This document shows positions 1-10,059 of a DNA stretch of 64,000 nucleotides, piece after piece (position 1 is the stretch's first letter; each line of letters begins with the position of its first letter). The notes beneath the pieces are model-generated. The model did not search any database. It was not told the origin of the DNA and saw nothing but the letters and a program-made list of their open reading frames with translations. Position numbers and translations under genes: made by a program. The DNA comes from Thiohalocapsa sp. (lineage in GTDB: Bacteria; Pseudomonadota; Gammaproteobacteria; Chromatiales; Chromatiaceae), in assembly GCA_028277725.1 (NCBI GenBank), contig JANQFX010000060.1, positions 41,634-105,633 on the forward strand, read 5' to 3'.

Positions 1-525
1 GAGGATCTCCGGGCCGGGGGCGAAGGCACGGGCGATGGCGACCCGCTGTTGCTCGCCGCCGGAGAGCTGGCGTGGGTAATGTCCGGCGCGCTCGGCGAGG
101 CCGACGCGATCGAGTGCCTCGCGGGCGATCTGGATAGGGTCTCTCGAGGCTGCGGCGCCGTTGTTGGATGCGGCACCGAGCTCCAGCGGCAGGGCAACGT
201 TCTCCATTGCCGTCAGGGTCGGCAGCAGCTGGAAGTTCTGGAACACGAATCCAACCCGGCCGGCACGCAGCGCCGCGCGGCCGTCCTCGTCCAACCCCGA
301 AAGTGCTGCGCCGCAGAGTTCCACGTTGCCGTTGCTCGGGCTGTCGAGCCCGGCGAGCAACCCGAGCAGGGTAGACTTGCCGCTGCCGGAGGCGCCAACG
401 ATGGCCACCGCCTCGCCGGCGCTGATGTTGAGCGAGAGCGCTTGCAGGATGGTCAGCCGGCCGCCTGGGCCGCTAACATGTTTGGCCAGTCCATCGGCAC
501 GGCACAGGGTCTCGGGGGAAGTCAT
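1..525 (-). CDS. ABC transporter ATP-binding protein, LolD/YbbA type (3' end outside window)
   Basis: ATP-hydrolysing subunit of an ABC exporter of the LolD/YbbA/MacB group, which drives an FtsX-like permease in the inner membrane. About 175 codons are visible from the ATG at 525. They contain Walker A (GASGSGKST), the Q-loop region (FVFQNFQLLPT) and the signature LSGGEQQR; Walker B lies beyond the left edge. The gene is divergent to tesA and the two ATG codons overlap by 2 bases (523-525 and 524-526). This is the conserved ybbA/tesA arrangement, so YbbA is more likely than true LolD. The permease gene would be expected downstream, outside the window. Confidence 0.9.
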   Translation of the reverse strand, partial: MTSPETLCRADGLAKHVSGPGGRLTILQALSLNISAGEAVAIVGASGSGKSTLLGLLAGLDSPSNGNVELCGAALSGLDEDGRAALRAGRVGFVFQNFQLLPTLTAMENVALPLELGAASNNGAAASRDPIQIAREALDRVGLAERAGHYPRQLSGGEQQRVAIARAFAPGPEIL

Positions 526-1189
526 GCGTGGTCGCTACCTGCTCGTGGCAATGCTCACCATCGTCGGGAGCCTGGTGGGCGGGTCGGGCGTAGCGGCGGC
601 GTCCGCGGCCAAGCCCGTGATATTGGTCCTCGGCGACAGCCTCAGCGCCGCGTACGGGATCGATCTAGATCAGGGCTGGGTCAGCCTGCTCAAGGCTCGG
701 CTCGCCGATGAGGGCTTCCCGCACCGGGTGGTGAATGCCAGTATCTCGGGCGATACCACGGCCGGCGGCCAGTCACGACTGCCGGGGCTGATCGAGGAGC
801 ATCGGCCGGCCGTCATCATCATCGAACTCGGCGCCAACGACGGCCTGCGCGGGTTCCCGCCGGCGCGCATCGTCGAGCGCATGGTCCAGCTGGTCGAGCG
901 TGCGCAGGCCGCTGGGGCGCGGGTGCTGCTGGCCGGTGTGCGCTTGCCGCCGAACTACGGCAACGCCTATGCGCAGGCCTTTCAGGGTCTCTACGCCGAG
1001 GTGGCCGAGGAGACCGGCGCCGCACTGGTGCCGAGGTTGCTTCAGGGTGTCGCGGACGACCTGGCGCTCATGCAGGCCGACGGTCTGCACCCCAAGGCGG
1101 CGGCGCAGCCCCTGATACTGGATAATGTCTGGCCGCAGCTGCGGCCGCTGTTGCAGGAGGCCGGCGCGGACGCCCGAGAAGCCGGCTGA
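524..1189 (+). CDS. tesA: Arylesterase / acyl-CoA thioesterase TesA (SGNH hydrolase)
   Basis: Periplasmic SGNH-family esterase of 221 aa. An N-terminal signal peptide (hydrophobic LVAMLTIVGSLVGG followed by an AASA region) precedes block I with the nucleophile Ser in VLGDSLSAAYG, the GAND block (ELGANDG) and the C-terminal DGLHP block with the catalytic His. Enzymes of this family hydrolyse acyl-CoA and other esters and also have lysophospholipase and protease-I activity. The start at 524 is chosen because the signal peptide begins there; the reading frame is open further upstream but that part overlaps the divergent ABC gene. Length matches E. coli TesA (about 208 aa). Physiological substrate is not deducible. 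Confidence 0.93.
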   Translation: MRGRYLLVAMLTIVGSLVGGSGVAAASAAKPVILVLGDSLSAAYGIDLDQGWVSLLKARLADEGFPHRVVNASISGDTTAGGQSRLPGLIEEHRPAVIIIELGANDGLRGFPPARIVERMVQLVERAQAAGARVLLAGVRLPPNYGNAYAQAFQGLYAEVAEETGAALVPRLLQGVADDLALMQADGLHPKAAAQPLILDNVWPQLRPLLQEAGADAREAG

Positions 1190-1317
1190 CGGCGGCATGC
1201 GACGGACGGCCTGGCCCGGACCAGACCAGACCAGGGGAACCGCGTTTGGCAGGGATCGGTCCAAACAGGGTCGGGTCCGATCACGCAGCACAATAACGAG
1301 TCCGAGGGGGAACGAGG

Positions 1318-2445
1318 ATGGAACGCATTAGTGTCGTTGGCTCTGGGTTCGGGGCCCTCACCGCGGTGCAGAATCTCCGCGAGGCGCGCCGTAACCTGGC
1401 CATCACCGTGGTCAGCCCGAAACCGGAGTTCGTCTACTATCCGGGCCTGATCTGGGTGCCATGCGGGCTGCGTACCGGCGACGACTTGCGCATCGATCTG
1501 CGGCCGTTCTTCCGTCGCATGGGCGTCACGCATCGCGCCGCCGACGCCACCGGCCTGAGCGACGACGGCCGGGTGCTGCGCACCAGCGACGGCGACATCG
1601 AGAACGACGGCCTGATCATCGCCAGCGGCGGTCGATTCATCAAGAAGCTGCCCGGCATCGAGCACGCCATCACGCCCTGCGAGGGTATCGCAGCGGCGGA
1701 GCGTATCCGCGACCGACTGCAGGAACTGGACGGCGGCACCGTCGCCATGGGCTTTTCGGGCAATCCGAAGGAGCCGTCATCCATGCGCGGCGGGCCGATT
1801 TTCGAGTTCCTGTTCGGGCTTGACCGTCAGTTGCGCAAGGAGGGGCGGCGCGAGCGTTTCCGCATCGTTTTCTTCACACCGGCGGAGCGCCCGGGCAATC
1901 GGCTCGGGCCGAAGGCGGTGGGCAGTCTTCTGGGTGAGATGGAGCGGGTGGGCATCGAGACGCACCTGGGCCACAAGCTCAAGGCCTTCGAGGCGGACCG
2001 GGTCATCACCGAAGGCGGCGAAATACCGGCGGATCTGATCGTCTTCATGCCGGGCATGACCGGCAACACCTGGTTCGACCAGACGTCGCTGCCGCGCTCA
2101 CCGGGCGGGCTGATCCAGGCGGATGCGCACTGCCGGGTGCCGGGCCTGGAGCGAGTCTACGTGGTCGGCGACTCCGGCAGCTTCCCCGGCCCGGATTGGA
2201 TGCCGAAGCAGGCGCACATGGCGGACCTACAGGCGAAGGCAGCGGCCAAGAACCTGGCCTCGGAGCTGGCCGGGCGCGAGGCTGACGCGACCTTCGACGT
2301 CGAACTGCTCTGTATCGTCGACGCCACCGACAACGGGATGGTGGTCTGGCGCACCGAAAAGCGTAATTGGGTGCTGCCCAGGTCCATCGTCTTCCACTGG
2401 CTCAAGCGCCTCTTCGAGTGGTGGTATCTGCGGCAGTACCGTTGA
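1318..2445 (+). CDS. FAD-dependent pyridine nucleotide-disulphide oxidoreductase, sulfide:quinone oxidoreductase-like
   Basis: A 375-aa flavoprotein of the SQR / flavocytochrome c family. The N-terminal FAD dinucleotide fold has a GSGFGA motif at residues 8-13, followed by a PEFVYYPGLIWVP segment typical of SQRs; a second nucleotide-binding fold and the FAD pyrophosphate motif (VYVVGDSGSF, around 280-289) follow. The C-terminus WLKRLFEWWYLRQYR looks like an amphipathic membrane anchor. Cysteines are C49, C121, C272 and C332. The segment aligned with the second canonical SQR cysteine (SGNPKEPSSMRGGP) has Ser/Met instead, so the classic three-cysteine mechanism is not assured. Established SQRs oxidise sulfide to zero-valent sulfur and reduce quinone; here that activity is inference. 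It sits alone, with a strong GAGGGGGAACGAGG-like ribosome-binding stretch before the ATG. Confidence 0.78.
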   Translation: MERISVVGSGFGALTAVQNLREARRNLAITVVSPKPEFVYYPGLIWVPCGLRTGDDLRIDLRPFFRRMGVTHRAADATGLSDDGRVLRTSDGDIENDGLIIASGGRFIKKLPGIEHAITPCEGIAAAERIRDRLQELDGGTVAMGFSGNPKEPSSMRGGPIFEFLFGLDRQLRKEGRRERFRIVFFTPAERPGNRLGPKAVGSLLGEMERVGIETHLGHKLKAFEADRVITEGGEIPADLIVFMPGMTGNTWFDQTSLPRSPGGLIQADAHCRVPGLERVYVVGDSGSFPGPDWMPKQAHMADLQAKAAAKNLASELAGREADATFDVELLCIVDATDNGMVVWRTEKRNWVLPRSIVFHWLKRLFEWWYLRQYR

Positions 2446-2448
2446 TGT

Positions 2449-2513
2449 GGGAGCGGCCACTCGGTCACGATCACCAGGTTCGGGCGGAGTGTCGCGGCAG
2501 GCATGCCGCTCCC
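2449..2513. terminator. Inverted repeat between convergent genes
   Basis: A 9-bp perfect inverted repeat, GGGAGCGGC at 2449-2457 and GCCGCTCCC at 2505-2513, lies between the stops of the SQR-like gene (plus) and the lipoprotein gene (minus). The 47-base loop and absence of a T-tract make it a weak candidate for a bidirectional terminator. Confidence 0.25.
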
Positions 2514-2532
2514 GCGTCGGCTGGTAGCTGGA

Positions 2533-3024
2533 TCAATACACCGGCCGATTGCCGTAGTTGCGGCGCAGATCCGGGGTCGCCATTGCAGTTGCGTCGACGA
2601 TGGCACTGCGGCTGCCGCTACGCTTGCCCTTGTAGACCTTGTCCAGCCCGGGCGCGCCCGTGGTCTTGCGCCTGGCGCGAAGCCGCAGGTCGATGCGGTT
2701 GAGTCCGCCGCTGTAGCGCTGCACGCGCACCACCGTCGGGTCGATGAGCACCTCGGCCTCATTGCTCTCGCCGCGGGCGCTGAGCGGCAACACGGTCGCG
2801 AAGGTGCCGGACTCCGAGATGACCCGAACGATCTCTCGCTGAAGCCACCGGCGGTCCGTCTCCGACCCGCCGGAGAACTCCACCGGCGACACAGCGGCGG
2901 CGAACTGTCCGCGATAGGTCTCGTTGTCGCTGATCGCGACGTATTGCGATCCACCGCCACCGCCGGATGACCCGCAAGCGACAAGGACGGTGCTCAGCAC
3001 CGAGACGAGCAACAGCCGATACAT
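2533..3024 (-). CDS. Small lipoprotein of unknown function
   Basis: A 163-aa protein with a lipoprotein signal: hydrophobic MYRLLLVSVLSTVLVAC with an LVAC lipobox, lipidated Cys at residue 17, followed by a glycine/serine linker (GSSGGGGGS). The +2 residue is Gly rather than Asp, so outer-membrane sorting is expected. The mature part (about 145 aa) alternates short hydrophobic strands and ends in a basic stretch. I recognise no catalytic motif. It is divergent from rpsF with 315 bases between the starts and convergent with the SQR-like gene. Function unknown; envelope location is the only firm inference. Confidence 0.75.
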   Translation of the reverse strand: MYRLLLVSVLSTVLVACGSSGGGGGSQYVAISDNETYRGQFAAAVSPVEFSGGSETDRRWLQREIVRVISESGTFATVLPLSARGESNEAEVLIDPTVVRVQRYSGGLNRIDLRLRARRKTTGAPGLDKVYKGKRSGSRSAIVDATAMATPDLRRNYGNRPVY

Positions 3025-3115
3025 GCCTTGGATTCCCCCAGATCGTCGGCCCCGTCAGGGCGCCGATCTTGCTTGTTCATGATCCCCGCATTGTCGCGTC
3101 AGTCGACGATGCTGG

Positions 3116-3163
3116 CCAGTGTCCCCGCCAGTACCCCCGCCAGTACCCCCGCCAGTGTCCTCG
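3116..3163. repeat. Four-unit 12-bp tandem repeat
   Basis: Four consecutive 12-base units: CCAGTGTCCCCG (3116-3127), CCAGTACCCCCG twice (3128-3151) and CCAGTGTCCTCG (3152-3163). They lie in the 315-base divergent space between the lipoprotein gene and rpsF. Translation of either strand gives only low-complexity peptides, so this is treated as a non-coding microsatellite-like repeat. Confidence 0.75.
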
Positions 3164-3205
3164 TGGCCTGACCGTCGCCGAAGCCGCCAACAACTGGAAT
3201 GGTCG

Positions 3206-3244
3206 ACGCAAAAGGTTGTTTTTGCGTTCGATATGGAACACAAT
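3206..3244 (+). promoter_or_regulatory. Candidate rpsF operon promoter region with dyad
   Basis: ACGCAAAA (3206-3213) and TTTTGCGT (3220-3227) form an 8-bp inverted repeat. A loose sigma-70 match overlaps it: TTGTTT at 3216-3221, 17-base spacer, CACAAT at 3239-3244. This leaves an approximately 90-base leader before rpsF that contains a GGCGCC-TTT-GGTGCC hairpin. S6:S18 leader autoregulation is known in many bacteria, but I cannot identify the exact binding motif here. Confidence 0.3.
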
Positions 3245-3339
3245 GCTCGGCTTTGCCGCGCAAGCGGCATCTCCTTGCCTCACCGCGGGCGGCGCCTTTG
3301 GTGCCGATCGACGGGAGGCTGTCATCCGCGAGGAGCACG

Positions 3340-3759
3340 ATGCGACATTACGAAGTGGTGTTTCTGGTTCACCCGAGCCAGAGCGAACAGGTGCCGGCCA
3401 TGTTGGAGCGGTACAAGGGCAATCTGGAAGGGCGCGGCGGCAAGATCCACAGGTTGGAGGACTGGGGTCGGCGCCAGCTGGCGTACCCGATCAACAAGGT
3501 CCATAAGGCCCACTACGTGCTCATGAACATCGAGTGCGACCAGGAGGCTCTAGACGAGCTGGAGAACGCCTTCCGGTTCAACGACGCGGTGCTGCGCAAC
3601 CTGATCATCAAGCGCAGCGGCCCGGTCACTGATCCGTCGCCTCTGCTGAAGGGCGAGGAAGACGGCGGCGAAGAGCGCGGCGGTGAGCGCCGTGGGCGCC
3701 GGGATGACGACCGTCCGCCGCGCCAGCGCGAGGATTCGCGCTCGCGCGACGACGACTGA
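3340..3759 (+). CDS. rpsF: 30S ribosomal protein S6
   Basis: Component of the central domain of the small ribosomal subunit; binds 16S rRNA cooperatively with S18. The 139-aa product begins [18 protein letters not shown] and has the family's [20 protein letters not shown] and [12 protein letters not shown] segments, then an acidic/basic low-complexity tail (from about residue 105, rich in E, G, R and D) longer than in many orthologues. A GAGGAG-like ribosome-binding site (3330-3335) precedes the ATG at 3340; the frame is open upstream but lacks S6 similarity there. First gene of rpsF-rpsR-rplI-dnaB; the enterobacterial priB between rpsF and rpsR is absent. Confidence 0.98.
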   Translation: MRHYEVVFLVHPSQSEQVPAMLERYKGNLEGRGGKIHRLEDWGRRQLAYPINKVHKAHYVLMNIECDQEALDELENAFRFNDAVLRNLIIKRSGPVTDPSPLLKGEEDGGEERGGERRGRRDDDRPPRQREDSRSRDDD

Positions 3760-3845
3760 GCGCCACCCGGTCAGCCGCAGACCCGGCGCCGATCCGGAGT
3801 CCGATCCGGAACCCAGCCACCCATCCAGCGCAAGAGATTTGAACC

Positions 3846-4070
3846 ATGGCCCGCTTTTTCCGACGCAAGCGCTACTGCCGTTTCACCGCCGAAGGCATCA
3901 CCGAGATCGACTACAAGGATCTGAATCTGCTGAAAGCGTACGTGAGCGAGTCCGGCAAGATCGTACCGAGCCGTATTACCGGCACCTCGGCCAAGTATCA
4001 GCGCCAACTCGCGGACGCCGTCAAACGCGCCCGCTTCCTGGCACTGCTCCCGTACACCGACGGGCATTGA
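3846..4070 (+). CDS. rpsR: 30S ribosomal protein S18
   Basis: A 74-aa basic protein with the S18 signature: [33 protein letters not shown], and a C-terminal [19 protein letters not shown] segment. It assembles as a heterodimer with S6 on the 30S platform. Length is standard. It lies 86 bases downstream of rpsF and 134 bases upstream of rplI, same strand, so co-transcription is expected. Confidence 0.98.
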   Translation: MARFFRRKRYCRFTAEGITEIDYKDLNLLKAYVSESGKIVPSRITGTSAKYQRQLADAVKRARFLALLPYTDGH

Positions 4071-4204
4071 TCGCACGCGATATCGGTACGGCGCCGTCCC
4101 TCGAGCCAGCCCTCAAGCAGGTGCCGCGCCGTCCGTGCGCTTTCCGACCGTCCCCGCTCGCGGTACGAACACCGCGGGCGAACAGCATTTGGAGACCATG
4201 ATCC

Positions 4205-4651
4205 GTGGACGTCATCCTGATGAAGAAGATCAGCGGCCTCGGCGATCTCGGCGATAAGGTCGCCGTCCGTCCTGGTTTCGGCCGCAACTACCTGATCCCG
4301 CAGGGCGCCGCCGTGCCCGCGACCGAAGCCAACCTGAAGGCCTTCGAGGAGCGCCGCGCCGAACTGGAGGCCAAGGCCGCCGAGGCACTGGCCATTGCCG
4401 AAGAGCGCCGTGAGCGCTTCGAGGGGCTCACCGTCACCATCCCGTGCAAGGCGGGCGACGAAGGGCGCCTGTTCGGGTCCGTCGGTACCGTGGACATCGC
4501 CTCCGCCGTGACCGAGGCCGGCATCCCGCTCGAGAAGAGCGAGATCCGCCTACCCAACGGTGCCTTCCGCAATGTCGGCGAATACGAAGTGGAACTGAGC
4601 CTGCACACCGACGTGAACGTCGTCATCCTGCTCGAGATCGTTCCGGGCTGA
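4205..4651 (+). CDS. rplI: 50S ribosomal protein L9
   Basis: A 148-aa large-subunit protein with the N-terminal L9 signature ([30 protein letters not shown]), the long connecting helix (residues about 40-75, Ala/Glu/Arg rich) and the C-terminal domain ([24 protein letters not shown]). The start is a GTG at 4205: it yields the canonical N-terminus and is preceded at 10 bases by GGAG (4191-4194). An ATG at 4198 lies in another frame and does not encode L9. Third gene of the rpsF operon, followed by a terminator-like hairpin. Confidence 0.98.
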   Translation: MDVILMKKISGLGDLGDKVAVRPGFGRNYLIPQGAAVPATEANLKAFEERRAELEAKAAEALAIAEERRERFEGLTVTIPCKAGDEGRLFGSVGTVDIASAVTEAGIPLEKSEIRLPNGAFRNVGEYEVELSLHTDVNVVILLEIVPG

Positions 4652-4692
4652 TCTGATCTGCCCTTGGTCGGATCTCTCTTCCGGCCGACTTC

Positions 4693-4712
4693 GGCCCGGC
4701 ACCAGCCGGGCC
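4693..4712 (+). terminator. Hairpin after rplI
   Basis: An 8-bp perfect GC stem, GGCCCGGC (4693-4700), loop ACCA, GCCGGGCC (4705-4712), begins 41 bases after the rplI stop and is followed by ATTTCC. The T-tract is poor, but position and stem strength fit termination of the ribosomal-protein transcript. The rest of the 444-base gap to dnaB up to about 5030 shows nothing recognisable. Confidence 0.5.
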
Positions 4713-5030
4713 ATTTCCCCGTACCCCGCCCCGCACCCAGCCCGCAGCGCTCACGCAGGATCTAGCCAGGCTGTGGAAGCGGCATCGTTGCCGCGACACT
4801 CCCTCCCGAGCGAAGCGATCGGGGCCGACGGCCCTCCTGCCGAGCCGGCACGAGCATAGGAACGGCATGCCCGCGGCGATACCCAGCGGCCGCCATCCCC
4901 ATCAGGTCGGCGTGCGGCCCTGTCCATGCGGTTTTAGACCCCGCCACCGGTTCCAATGTCGGCGAATCCTTGCTTGTCCGGGTCGCCGGCTTGGGTCGAC
5001 AATCGTCTCCCTTCCTGCTTGGCAGAGAGA

Positions 5031-5070
5031 CTCCGCGATGGCACAGCGCTACGCGGAGGTGGGTTTTTTT
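5031..5070 (+). terminator. Terminator-like hairpin with T-tract directly upstream of dnaB
   Basis: CTCCGCG at 5031-5037 and CGCGGAG at 5052-5058 form a 7-bp perfect stem with a 14-base loop that contains the small palindrome AGCGCT. TGGG and seven consecutive T residues (5064-5070) follow. This has the form of an intrinsic terminator, only 25 bases before the GTG start of dnaB. It could end read-through from rplI, or act as an attenuator in a dnaB leader. Confidence 0.55.
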
Positions 5071-5095
5071 ACTAATTAGAATAGGGGGTTGGGTC

Positions 5096-6484
5096 GTGGA
5101 AGAGGATTATTCCAGCGCCTTCGAGGGCATGCGTATTCCGCCGCACAATGTGCAGGCGGAGCAGTCGCTGCTGGGCGCGCTGATGCTTGAGAACGGGACC
5201 TGGGAACTCGTCGCCGACAAGGTGCGCGAGGTCGACTTCTACCGTCAGGAGCACGCGCTCATTTTCCGAGCGGTGGCTCTGCTGGCGGAGGACGATCAGC
5301 CCTTCGATGTCGTGACCCTCGCCGAGGCATTGGACAAGCGCAAACTGCTCGATGACGTGGGCGGGGTCGACTACTTGGCGGAAATCGACCGCAACACGGC
5401 ATCGGCGGCCAATGCGGCGCACTATGCGCGGATCATTCGCTTCAACTCCGTCCTGCGGCAGCTGGTCAAGGCCGGCACCGACATCGCCGACCTCGCCTTC
5501 GACACCGAGGGCCGGTCCGAGGCGGAGATCCTCGATGCCGCGGAGGCCAAGGTCTTCGGCATCGCCGAGCAGCTCGCCCGCGGCGGCGGCTTCAAGCACA
5601 TCGAGAGCCTGCTCAAGATCGCCGTCGACAAGATCGATGAGCTGTTTCATCGCGATGAGCCCATCACCGGCCTGCCGACGGGCTTCATGGACTTCGACAT
5701 GCAGACCTCCGGACTGCAGCCGGCTGACCTGATCATCGTCGCCGGGCGTCCGTCGATGGGCAAGACGACCTTCGCGATGAACATGGCCGAGAACGTCGCC
5801 ATCAAGACCGGCAAGGGCGTCGCGGTGTTCAGCATGGAAATGCCGGGCGACTCTTTGGCCATGCGCATGATGTCGTCCCTCGGGCAGATCGACCAGCACC
5901 GAGTGCGCACCGGAAAGCTCACCGACGAGGACTGGCCCAGACTCACCTCCGCCGTGCATATCCTCTCCCAGGCGCCGATGCACATCGACGACACGCCGGC
6001 GCTGTCGCCGACGGAGGTGCGCGCGCGGGTCCGTCGGCTGCAGCGGGAGCTGAAGCGCGAGGAGAAGGAGCTCGGCATGATCGTCATCGACTACCTGCAG
6101 CTGATGCAGGCCCCCGGCGATGGCGAGAACCGCGCGACCGAGATCTCCGCCATCTCGCGTAACCTCAAGGCGCTGGCCAAGGAGCTGAACGTGCCCGTGA
6201 TCGCGCTCTCTCAGCTCAACCGCTCCCTGGAGCAGCGCACCAACAAGCGCCCGATCATGTCCGATCTGCGTGAGTCTGGCGCCATCGAGCAGGATGCAGA
6301 CCTGATCGTGTTCATCTACCGCGACGAGGTTTACAACGAGGACAGCCCGGAAAAGGGCGTTGCCGAAATCATCATCGGTAAGCAGCGAAACGGGCCCATC
6401 GGTACGGTAAAACTCGCCTTCCTCGGCCAGTACACCAAATTCGAGAACCTCGCCGACAGTCTGTACACGGACGACGGTTACTAG
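5096..6484 (+). CDS. dnaB: Replicative DNA helicase DnaB
   Basis: Hexameric 5'-3' helicase that unwinds DNA at the replication fork and recruits primase. The N-terminal DnaG-interacting domain (PPHNVQAEQSLLGALML) is followed by a linker and a RecA-like ATPase domain with Walker A GRPSMGKTT at about residue 217, Walker B region MIVIDYLQLMQ, and the LSQLNRSLEQR and DLRESGAIEQDAD motifs. A GTG at 5096 is chosen: it gives 462 aa, close to E. coli DnaB (471), with a G-rich stretch GGGGG (5083-5087) upstream; a longer frame begins at 4970 but that extension is unlike DnaB and crosses the hairpin. No intein is present. Confidence 0.96.
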   Translation: MEEDYSSAFEGMRIPPHNVQAEQSLLGALMLENGTWELVADKVREVDFYRQEHALIFRAVALLAEDDQPFDVVTLAEALDKRKLLDDVGGVDYLAEIDRNTASAANAAHYARIIRFNSVLRQLVKAGTDIADLAFDTEGRSEAEILDAAEAKVFGIAEQLARGGGFKHIESLLKIAVDKIDELFHRDEPITGLPTGFMDFDMQTSGLQPADLIIVAGRPSMGKTTFAMNMAENVAIKTGKGVAVFSMEMPGDSLAMRMMSSLGQIDQHRVRTGKLTDEDWPRLTSAVHILSQAPMHIDDTPALSPTEVRARVRRLQRELKREEKELGMIVIDYLQLMQAPGDGENRATEISAISRNLKALAKELNVPVIALSQLNRSLEQRTNKRPIMSDLRESGAIEQDADLIVFIYRDEVYNEDSPEKGVAEIIIGKQRNGPIGTVKLAFLGQYTKFENLADSLYTDDGY

Positions 6485-6541
6485 GCTCCTGGGCGCGGCC
6501 TCCGGCCGCGATTGCAGTGTCAGAATCGGGAGCGGGGCCGA

Positions 6542-6712
6542 CTAGTCTTGTTTCAGTGCCCGGGTGAGTGCCTGGGCGGAATCGATGAAGGTGACGTCGG
6601 TGACGCGACCGTCGGATATCCGCAGCAGCGTCACCTGCCCCGCCTGTCTGGGCAGCAGGGCGGTCTCGGCGGCCTTGCGTCCCAGCAGGATCGGGTAGCT
6701 GTACTTGCGCAT
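6542..6712 (-). CDS. Possible small hypothetical protein
   Basis: A 56-aa frame from ATG at 6712, beginning MRKYSYPILLGRK and ending in a plausible alpha/beta pattern (QVTLLRISDGRVTDVTFID). The frame is open to 6913. No clear Shine-Dalgarno sequence precedes 6712 and no family is recognised. It lies in the 798-base space between dnaB and glgP. It may be a remnant of a longer gene; real expression is doubtful. Confidence 0.3.
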   Translation of the reverse strand: MRKYSYPILLGRKAAETALLPRQAGQVTLLRISDGRVTDVTFIDSAQALTRALKQD

Positions 6713-6836
6713 CTTCGGCAGCGCGAGGGTGCAGCAGAGGAGGACAAGGGTCGGAACCTTGTTGCGGGTGGGCAGCTGGGCAATTGATCTGGACGTGGTG
6801 GCTTGCAAGGTGGCGATACCTGGTTTGTGGAGTGTC

Positions 6837-6862
6837 GAACCGAGATGGAGTAGTTGGACGGT
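6837..6862 (+). repeat. Dispersed intergenic element, copy A
   Basis: A 26-base stretch with core GATGGAGTAGTTGGACGGT. It matches 23 of 26 bases of the reverse complement at 13249-13274 and 19 of 26 bases at 42688-42713. All three copies are intergenic. Together they suggest a small dispersed repeat or remnants of a mobile element. Confidence 0.45.
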
Positions 6863-7067
6863 CGTCAGGGTGCGCCCCGCAGGGCGTGCCATGGCGACCG
6901 TAGCGCCCGTCACCCAATAGGTGATCTGAACTTCGCCGCGGAACCAGAGCCAAGTCAGCGCCTTGCATGCAAGTCAGGGCAGTCGGTTCAAGTGTTGACT
7001 TCCCGGTCTCACCGGAATGCCGGCTTGCATCAATCTGGGGCCGCCCCTGCGGTCTCTGCGCCGAGAT

Positions 7068-7097
7068 GGGGCTGGTTTTTTCGAAAAGACCAGTCCC
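7068..7097. promoter_or_regulatory. 30-bp dyad upstream of glgP
   Basis: Bases 7068-7082 and 7083-7097 are reverse complements across 15 pairs except for two G.T wobble positions; the centre is TTTTCGAAAA. It lies 185 bases before the glgP start. It could be a protein-binding operator or, in RNA, a long hairpin. The rest of the 6485-7282 gap holds a doubtful small gene and a dispersed repeat only. Confidence 0.5.
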
Positions 7098-7282
7098 TAT
7101 TGAAAAACTCCCGCGGAAGTCGAACAAAACCCCTGCGCAGGGTCATGGGGGCGCGCTATCTTAGGCCGCAATCGGGCAGCGCGGCGGTTCGTCAGGGATC
7201 GGTCGACTCTGCTGCCGCGTCCAGCCCATACCGCCCGCCACGCAACCACGATTTCCCTCGAGCCCTCTGCCGGACCATCGAT

Positions 7283-9793
<2,511 letters not shown>

Positions 9794-10059
9794 GGCCGGT
9801 TGGCCGAGCGGGGATTGCCCGGCCCAGCCCGTCGGCTCAGCGGATGGACTTCGGTGGAGGGGGCCGATTGGACATGGTCCATCCGGCCTCTTCCGGGATC
9901 GGACCCCTCCGCCCCGGGCACGTGTCCGACACCCTGCCGCGTTGCCCTCGCTCCAGCCGAAGGGTGCTGTCCCTCGCGATTGTGCGTTGGTCGTCCTTCC
10001 CGCGGCTACCGGTGGTCTAGGCTCAGGGAACGACGAGCCGACAACGCACAGGCAGAGCC

